From the NCBI GenBank assembly GCA_900404475.1, contig OUQQ01000133.1, forward strand, positions 1-37,527: a stretch of DNA of 37,527 bases, given 5' to 3'. The DNA is from Spongospora subterranea (lineage: Eukaryota; Endomyxa; Phytomyxea; Plasmodiophorida; Plasmodiophoridae). The position numbers and the translations under genes are program-made. Shown here piece by piece: positions 23,601 through 32,600 of the stretch. The notes beneath the pieces were generated by a model that made no database searches, was not told the DNA's origin, and saw only the letters and a list, made by a program, of their open reading frames with translations. The stretch's first letter is position 1, and each line of letters opens with the position of its first letter.

Positions 23601-26600
23601 GAGCAATCCGAGGTCATTGACGTCCAGATCTGATTGACAATGTTCCAGAGGAATAGCGATTGATCGAGCGTTGCGGTAGACGAAAGGGCGAACATTTCCC
23701 GGGTCGGCAGTGATTGTGGGAAGAACAGCCTGTGGAACAATGATCAGTTTTGAACCGCGCTGGGGAAGGGAGGAGAGATCTGAAGGGCGGGAGGAGTTCC
23801 TTACTGGGAATTGTTCAAAGACGATAGACCCATGGCGATGAAGGTCCTGGCCTGGTTCATGGTGAGAGAGTGACTCGACAACTGATCGAGCGGAATCGCG
23901 CTCAGACGCGACAGAGTCCTTCTCACGACCGATACCGACACGATCTCGCAGAATCGTCCCTGAGCAGAAATCGTGAGAAAAACACGGGTTGAACGTTCGG
24001 CGATGGATGTTTTAACCAGGGGCGTAGGGCTGGATCCGGTGCCGATTGGACTTGGCGATTTCAGTCCACGACAAAGGTCGATCTGGGTTTGCCAGAAACG
24101 CCAAACCGTGTTCGATAGGAGATCCGCTTGGATGAAGACCGACAGATCATTAGAATCGGTGGCGAATTCGTTCCAGAGGAGCGTGTAGAGCTGGTTCTGG
24201 TTCGGGATCGACGCGATGTCCTGATCGAGGTTCAGTTTCGACGCGGCGAGGACGTTGCCCAGACGCTGGAGCATCGTGGCGTAGCCGGTGGTGATGTCGG
24301 TCGGCGACACAGTGATGCCCAGCGAGCTCAAATACGTCACGAGCGGGTCGCGGTTGGCGTTCAGACTGTTCAGCACCGCCGTTTGCGTCGACGACGAGAA
24401 CGCGACGCCGTTGGTGTTGAGGAAGCAGAGACCGGAGACGGGGAGATTTGACCCGAGAGGGATCGGATAATCGGACAACTTCATCGATTGTCTCGCTCTG
24501 TTTCCGCGAATATGGGGTTTAGGTCGTCGAACAGTCGGTGAACGTGAAATTACCTGGAGCAATCGGACTTCATCGAGGCCCACACTTGATTGACGAGCGG
24601 GAACAGGATCGATATCTGGAACGATGTGGCACCCGATCGGGAGGCGAATGATGTCTGGGTGGGCAGGGATTGTGCCGAGATGAACCTGTTTAATGGAGAT
24701 GAGGTTGGGGGAAACGAGATGACGATGACGAGCAATGAGGACGACGTACTGGTCGACGTTGAGACTGGAGATACCGGTGGTGATCAGGCGGATCGCATCA
24801 GACTGGATCATGGTCAGTTTCGTGAGGACGGTGCTGTTCAACACATTCGGCAGACGGAACAGGGTGCGATTGTAAACCGTTGACGACATCGCCTCGCAAA
24901 ACTGGAAGGAAAAACAAACAGCGAATTAGGCGCGGGAGATCACAGAACTCGGTTCTGGGGGATTTACAATGGGATCGCCAGATTTGGGGGAATTTGATGG
25001 GGAATTGTTATTCCCATTGCTGGGACAAAGCTCAGAATTAGACGATGAACGCGATGGCAACAGACGAACAACAGATTACATTGTGGCGCAATCCTGCATC
25101 GGTTGATTGCTACTCCAAGCGAAGACGATGACGCTGGCGATATCGTTGGCCATCTTCTGCTGATTGTTGACCAACATCAGCAGCTGAGTGGCCAGGTCAT
25201 CTTTCGACGGCAACATCTCCTTCGTCAATCGGAACGGGAACATCGACGCCCAGAACCGGGAATTCGCCCAGGTGCGGAGGACTGACGTCGCCTGACCGAT
25301 ATCGACCTGGACACCTGATCGCCAACATTAACGATCTCAATCGATGTCCATTCCAGATTGATTACCCAACGAGCTGGAGGCGATCGACAATCCATTAGCG
25401 ACATTGTTGACAAACACTGAGCTGGACGACGCCGAGAAGCACATCGACGGCGTCGGCATTGCCCTGAAAAACACAAAAATTTTTGTTCAGTCGGTGGTGT
25501 AATGACGAACGCGAGGCGATATCACGTTTGGGGACCAGAACAGGAACCAATGCCCATCCGACGCCACGAGTCCCAGATGGCGGCGCTCGTGTCCCGAGCG
25601 GATTCGAACGTGAACCAGGGGTCGGACATCAGCATCAGCGTCAGCGCCATCGTGTCGGGAAACTGGTCGACCGATGTCGACACCATCAGCGACATCCTGT
25701 TGGGGAAACCCACAAAACGGTGTGTCAACGACAGCGAGATGTGGACGAACAAGTCGGCGGGCACCGACTTGGACATGGCGTTGCGTTTGTTGATCTCCGG
25801 GTAGTTCGGGGGGAGCGCTGATAAAGTTCGGTTCAGGAACAGAGACGAATCGGCTTTGAAACTGGAGAAACGGATCAGGGTTCGTTGGAAAAAGGGAAGG
25901 TGTTTGAGATCAGGGGGGAACGCACCAGAACTGCTCGTTGAAGAAGGTGTTGTGGAACTGAGGACATCCAGCGCCAATAAACGATAGGGAACGGTATAAG
26001 GCGTATATTAATGTGGTCGACTCCTGATCTTGTAGACCATACGATCGCAGCGTCGGGCGCATTCGACTGAAACTCGGAAACGACAAATGGGGCTGGAGAA
26101 GAAATTGAGCGGATCATTCTGGGAACGAGCGCTCGGCACTTACCAGGTCGCCTTGTTTCACGTAATCGATAAGACATTTGAGGGCGTTTTGGAGACGGAA
26201 TGAGGGATCGGAACCTAGGTCGCATTGGCTGGGAATGTTATTGGACGAACCTTGAGGGAATGGGGACAACTGCATGGAACCGAATGAGGAAGGGTTGGGA
26301 GGGTTCGATGGGAAGAATGAGATTTGGGGTTGGTTGAACGAGGAAGGGTTCGGGCCATTACTCATTGATTGTGGTTGAAACGATTGGGACACGAACGATG
26401 AGAGATTCGGGAATTTAGTCGCAGATCCAAACTGGGATGAACCCGATGGCATCGGCGATGAGAACATTTGGGAAAGGAATGGCGAAGATGGACCGGGACC
26501 TTTTGAGGAAAACGGCTGGAACGATGGCGAGAAGGAGGATGGACCAGGACCCATCGAGGAGAACGGCTGGAACGATGGCGAGAAGGACGAAGGACCGGGA

Positions 26601-29600
26601 CCCATCGAGGAGAACGGCTGGAACGATGGCGAGAAGGACGAAGGACCGGGACCCATTAACGAGAACGGCTGGAACGATGGCGAAAACGATGACGGACCAG
26701 GACCCATGGAGGGGAACGGTTGAAATGATGGCGAGAAGGACGATGGACCAGGACCCATTGACGAGAATTGCTGGAATGATGGCGGAGGGATATTGGGGGA
26801 CGAACCTGTGCCCATTGGTTGACCATTCTGTGGCGGCTGATAGTTCTGATTGTCGAAACTGTAAGGGATCGATACCCGACCGGATTGGATATCGTTGATA
26901 GCGTTGGTGGTCATGGCGACAATCTGATCGTAAAACTGTGGCCCGGTCGTCGTGTCTGGAACACACAATTGGGACACGATCGGGACATCAGACGCCGTGT
27001 CATTGTTCTGAAACAGGGTGGAAAAACAACACAAGATCAGGGGGACTGGAGTGGGAGATAGACGAGATCGTACCTGAAACCCAATGATCGTGGGAATGAG
27101 ATCAGTGCAGAAGGAGGAGACGGTTTGAGGGCCATAATGATTATCAGGATCGGACAGAAGAGTTCTAAAACACGACAACATCGAGGGAATAGTCTCGTGC
27201 TCAGCTGGCGCACTCGAGTTCAGGTATTTCAGCGCATTCAACCACCTAGTCGACGCCGACAGAAAATCGTCGATCTTCAGCCCCAGATCGATTTCATCGA
27301 CCGCAAAGACCGGGTACAGTCGTTTAGCCGCTGCAAGTTTCGAGGGGAACGACGCCCGAAGGATCGAGAGATACTCTGACGAAGTCTGACCGGGAGCGTA
27401 GGGCAAACTCGAGATGGGAAGGGCAACGCTAGCGGAAGCGTTGGCCAGCTGACATGACGACAAGAGCAGTGCCAGAGTAATATTCGCCACGATCGAGGCC
27501 TGAGGCAACGGCAGATCCGGCGACATGAAGGTCTTGGCCAGAACGGTGAACGAAGGGAACGGCGCCAGTGAAACTGTGGCCAACGTGGAGTAGTTGGCGG
27601 ATATGAACGAGTTGAGTCGGGCGATGGCAGCGCCCTTCGGAATCCCACTGCCGTCGAGCAAAAACGCCATCTTGCCAATCATTGATGCCCGCCAACGGTC
27701 TGATGGCGTCGAGGCGATGCACGAATGCAGCTTCTGTAGGGCCGGCGTCTCTGTCGACCTGAATCTGAACAACGACAATCGACATCAGGTGTTTCGCCAC
27801 GACAACAATGGGGGGAAACCGACAGTTTCGAAGAATCGACTGGGGTGAACCCGAGCGACGTCGGACAGAACTTGTACTCGAGGACCGCCGACTGTTCTCG
27901 CCACGCTTGGGCGATGGCAATCGCATCCGGATCTGAACAGACGGGGCAGGGATCAGTGACGAATGACGTTGGTCTGGACGAGGGGTAATCGTACATCCCC
28001 GGAACTGCAGCTCCGCCTGAATCCAATCCGATTCCGGCAGAGAATCCCAGTTGATCACCGCGCTCGTGTTGAACCCTTCGCTGGTCAGGACGGTCCTCAG
28101 GTTGGCGACGGCCTAAGCCAACAACAGTTCAGGCCCCGAAAGCAACGGCGACAGCTCCCGGTTGATACGTTGGGGAAGTTGATCTGCGCGGTGGACGGCG
28201 AGGTCTGCATCCCGTCGATCAGTTTCTGAATGTATTGGCTCCTGGTCATCGTCAGAACGGCGTTCGGATCCCCCTGTTTCCGTCGTCGATCGACGTCGCT
28301 CATCAGACACGTCGTCGGGTCGAAGAAATTTCCCCCATGTCCACCACATGTGGGAAACCCTATTGAAAACCATTCTCAACGGTCCGATCGACATTCTCCC
28401 TAACCGCATTTCGAGCAATTACCTTTGGATTGACAGGTGGTGAAGTTCCTTGTCAGAATTCCCTCGAACACGATGTGGCTGATGGTGCTATAGGCCATGA
28501 GCGACCCCATGGCGCTATCGGCCCAGGGATTGTCCATGTAACGGGACACAGCAATCTGTTGCAATGCTGGCAATGTTGGCAATGTCTTATGGGAGAGCGT
28601 GACGTCGTGGAGATAGGACAGGTCGGCGAAAAACTGGGCGGTTTGGTTGGGAAAAAATGCCAGAAAGGGCGCGATCTGACGCTCCAGCAACTGTTGAACA
28701 GAGGGCATCAGATCGGCAACGTCGTTCTTGAGAGTTTGCAGGAACGCGGCGCCGGTCATGGTTTTGGACGCGCACAGCAAACAGAGATCAATTCCATCGC
28801 TACGACTGGCGATGTACTGATAACCGCCATTGTTGGAATTGAAAGACGGTCCAGGAGTTGGGATTTGCGATTGCCTAATAGGATAATCAAATTTGGATCG
28901 TGAACTGATTCTTCAGGGAAAACGCACTGATATCCGCACGATCGGATCCCGAACTGGCGCCATCCGTTCCAGATCAGGGCGCTGGCCTTCTTGGCCACAT
29001 CGTACGAGAGCGTCGGGTCCTGCAATAACAGTTGGGCGAGCTGATCGGTCGACGGGAACTGATCGATCGTCCGGTAGGGCGACAATAACGCCATTGACAA
29101 CAGTCTGAACAACGTCCCTGAAACTCCATTTCACTGATAATCGTTGTCAATTACCTGTCCCAGGCGCCTTGTTTCTGGGGCTGAGTAAAACTGTTAGGAA
29201 ATGACGACCAAGTTCGATTGAAGAGCGCAGAAGAGTCGGCGTTGAAGCTGTTGGGATATCAGAGAACGAATGGGAAAACAGTGGAGGGAGAGAGGTCAAA
29301 CCAGAGCGGTTCGTAGAAGAAATCGAATCTGAAATTTGGGCAACCGGATCCAATTGCGGCCGTCGCTTTGAACAGAGCGTATACGACGGTCAACGACTCC
29401 TGATCTTGTAATCCATAGGATCGTAGAGTGGATAACGATCGAGACAGACTCGGAAGCGCCAAATGCGACTAGAGACTCGGGGTCAGTTTGTGGGAAAGTG
29501 GGAGGAGAGACCAGTTTACGAGATCGGTTTGGGGTATGAAGGAAAGGAGACAGTTCATGGCGGTCTGAAGACGTAATGATGAGATTACGTTGAGATCGCA

Positions 29601-32600
29601 TTTGGGGGGAATTGAACTTGGAGAAGGAGATGAATTGATCTCCAGAGCGATAAATTTGGGGATGAAACTTGATGAACCAGGAGATGAACTCTTTGAAAGA
29701 GCGGGAGAGCTCATTGAAAGACCGGGAGAGCTCATTGAAGGACCGGGAGAGCTCATTGAAGGACCGGGAGAGCTCATCGAGGGACCGGGAGAACTCATTG
29801 AAGGACCGGGAGAACTCATCGAGGGACCGGGAGAAGAATTCTTTGAAGGACCGGGAGAACTCATTGAGGGCCCGGGTGAAGAATTCATCGAAGAACCGGG
29901 AAATGAACTCTTTGAGGGACCGGGAGAGAGAGGTTGATTTGTGGGGGAACTTGGCGAGGGGCTCATCGGTGAATTTGGTGAAAATGAGGAAAACTGAATC
30001 GACTGAGGCGGTGGTGAATTGAACGGCATTGTGTTAGGGGATGGGCCATTTTGCTGCTGCTGCTGTTGTCCCTGTGAACCAAAACCGTACGGGATCATGA
30101 CCTTCCCTGATTGAACTCCCACAATCACCTCCAACGCCAATCCGGTGATCTGGCTGAAGAACGCGTCACCGGACGTGTCTTTAGGAACACAAAGTTGGGA
30201 CGATATTGAGAGATCATTGGCCTGATCATGCTACGACACCATAACAACAATCAGAACCTCAACATACAGTAAAACCGGGTTTTCTTTGTGCACTTACTGG
30301 CGCCTGGAGCAGAGCTGGAATCAGGATTGTGCAAACGGTGACGATTGTTTGTGGACTGTATTTGCCAGCAGGATTGGATGAAAGGATCTTGAGACAGGTT
30401 AATGGTGATGGTAAAGTCTCGTGCTCAGCTAGAACAGAAGAGTTCAGATATGATAAGGCGTTGAGATACCTCATCGTGGACGATTGGAAATCGTTGACCT
30501 CCAATCCGAGAGCGATTTGTTGGGCGAATACCACAGGGAACACCTTCTGGGCTGCTGAGAGTTTCGACGAAAAAGACGTTCGTAGATTGAAGAGAAACGA
30601 AGCCGAAGTTTGGCCAGGAAACGGGTTTAGCGATGAAATCGGGAGATCAACGGTGGTTGAGTTGTCGAGAAAGGCGCACGATGAATAGAGCAAGGTGATG
30701 GTGTAATTGGCGACGATTTCAGCCTGAGATAAAGGAAGATCCGACGACGTGAACAAACGTGAAAGATCGGTACGGGAAGGCAACGAGGAAGACGAACTCG
30801 GCGACGCTAACGAGGAGAGATTGGAAACCAGGAATGCGTCGAGTTTGGCGATGGCGATTGACGTTGGGATACCGGCGTCGCCGAGTAGGTAATCGAGGGC
30901 GGACGTCAAACGCCATCGCCAATCACCTAGCGATCTATAGGCGAGGCATTGGTGAATCTGTCCCAATGTGTCCTCTTGTTTAACGCCCAAACTGGCGAAG
31001 AGAGATCAGATCAAACGGATATTATATAAGGGGGAAGCGCTTACAGATTCGACGAGTTCACGGGAGCGAACGACGGCGAAGGCGAGCAGTATTTCCCTTC
31101 CAGTTTCGCCAACTGTTCTTGCCAGGCCTGAGCTAGCAGTGTGGCGTTCGCCTCTACAACAACCCACAAACAATCAGCCTGCAACGACCACCAACGTGAA
31201 GAACCGAAATCCACGAACGCTTTCGGAATCTGAGTTCGGCCTCAATCCAATCTGCTTCCGGTAATGATTCCCAGTTCATTGGTGAACTTGTGTTGAACCC
31301 TTCGCCGGCCAGAATGGATTTCAACCCGATCAACGCCTGAAAAAAAAAACAGAACCAATGGTCAGCTTTGGGGGGTTAGGACAAGCAAATATCCGATCGA
31401 CCTGGTTGAAGTTGCCGTTGGAGATCGGGGACTTCTGCATTCCGTCAATGAGCTCGTTGATGTATTGGCGCCGGGACATGGTCAGAGACGCGTTCGGATC
31501 CGTTTGGCGTCGGCGATCGGCGTCGCTGATCAGACAGGAAGTTGGGTCGAAGAAGTTTCCACCGTGTCCACCACATGTGGGAAACCCTGAACATCAGCAC
31601 GAACAGGGTGTTCAGAACAGCAATATACGTTGACGACGGAGAGAGAACACGAAATTCACCTTTAGCTTGACACATTGTGAAGTTTCTCGGTAAACACACT
31701 CGGAATACGACGTCGTTGACGAAGGCGTACGCGCGGCGTCGGTTGTCGAAAGACTGATCGGGACCGTATTTCATGGACAGGATACGCTGCATTCCCGAGT
31801 GGGTCGGGATGGTTCGATGGGTGAGATTGGCGCCATGAAGATACGCCAGGTCGGCGAAGAATTGGGCGGTTTGGTTGGCGAGCACATCGGTCATGGCGCT
31901 GAGCGACTGACCGAACAACTGGACAGAGGACGGCATCATGTCGTCGACGTCGTGTCGGAGGATGTCCAGGAACCGATCGCCGGTCAAATTTCTGGGAAGG
32001 CAGAACAGGCAGAGGTCAACCCCATCCCGACGAGATGGATATAATTGGTTCTGGTCATTGGGGGGATTGTTGGGATCGGGATTCGGTTGCGGTGGTTGAT
32101 ATGAGGGCGGTCCCATTGTTGGTGGCGCCATCGATGGGCCAACAGTGCTGGGAAAACGGACCCGATTTCAGATTTTTTTCTGAAAAACTTGACGATTGCG
32201 ATAAGAGTGATTACCTCCCGCATGGAAAACTTGCCAAATATCGCCAATATTCCCAGATCATCGAGCTCGCTCTGGTCGCAGAATCGACGGTGAACTCGGT
32301 CGATTTCACAAGTTCCACAACGATCGTGGACCTCAGGGGCAAATTATCATATGAAAACCCCTTATCCATAATCGTCCTCGTCAACCTGATATCAATTTCT
32401 CAGCGACAAATGCAAACGATTATCGGACGAATCAAACGTCACATTTGTCGAATAGCTGCGATCTGGGGACCTGTAAACGCGCCCTGAATCGACGAGATCG
32501 CAATTTCGACAAACGCGGGTTTGTCATAGATGGGGAAACTGTTGGTGTTTGACGGGTTCAGATGAATTGTGCCAATTAGGGATATGATCAGGGGTGTGCT

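Noticed and set aside
26437..29937. Plus-strand open frames across 26437-26898 and 29590-29937 with regular repeats (GELIEGP-like and RRTAGTMA-like).
   Set aside because: They are antisense readings of the low-complexity repeats in modules B and C; a repeat unit with a length divisible by three stays open in several frames.
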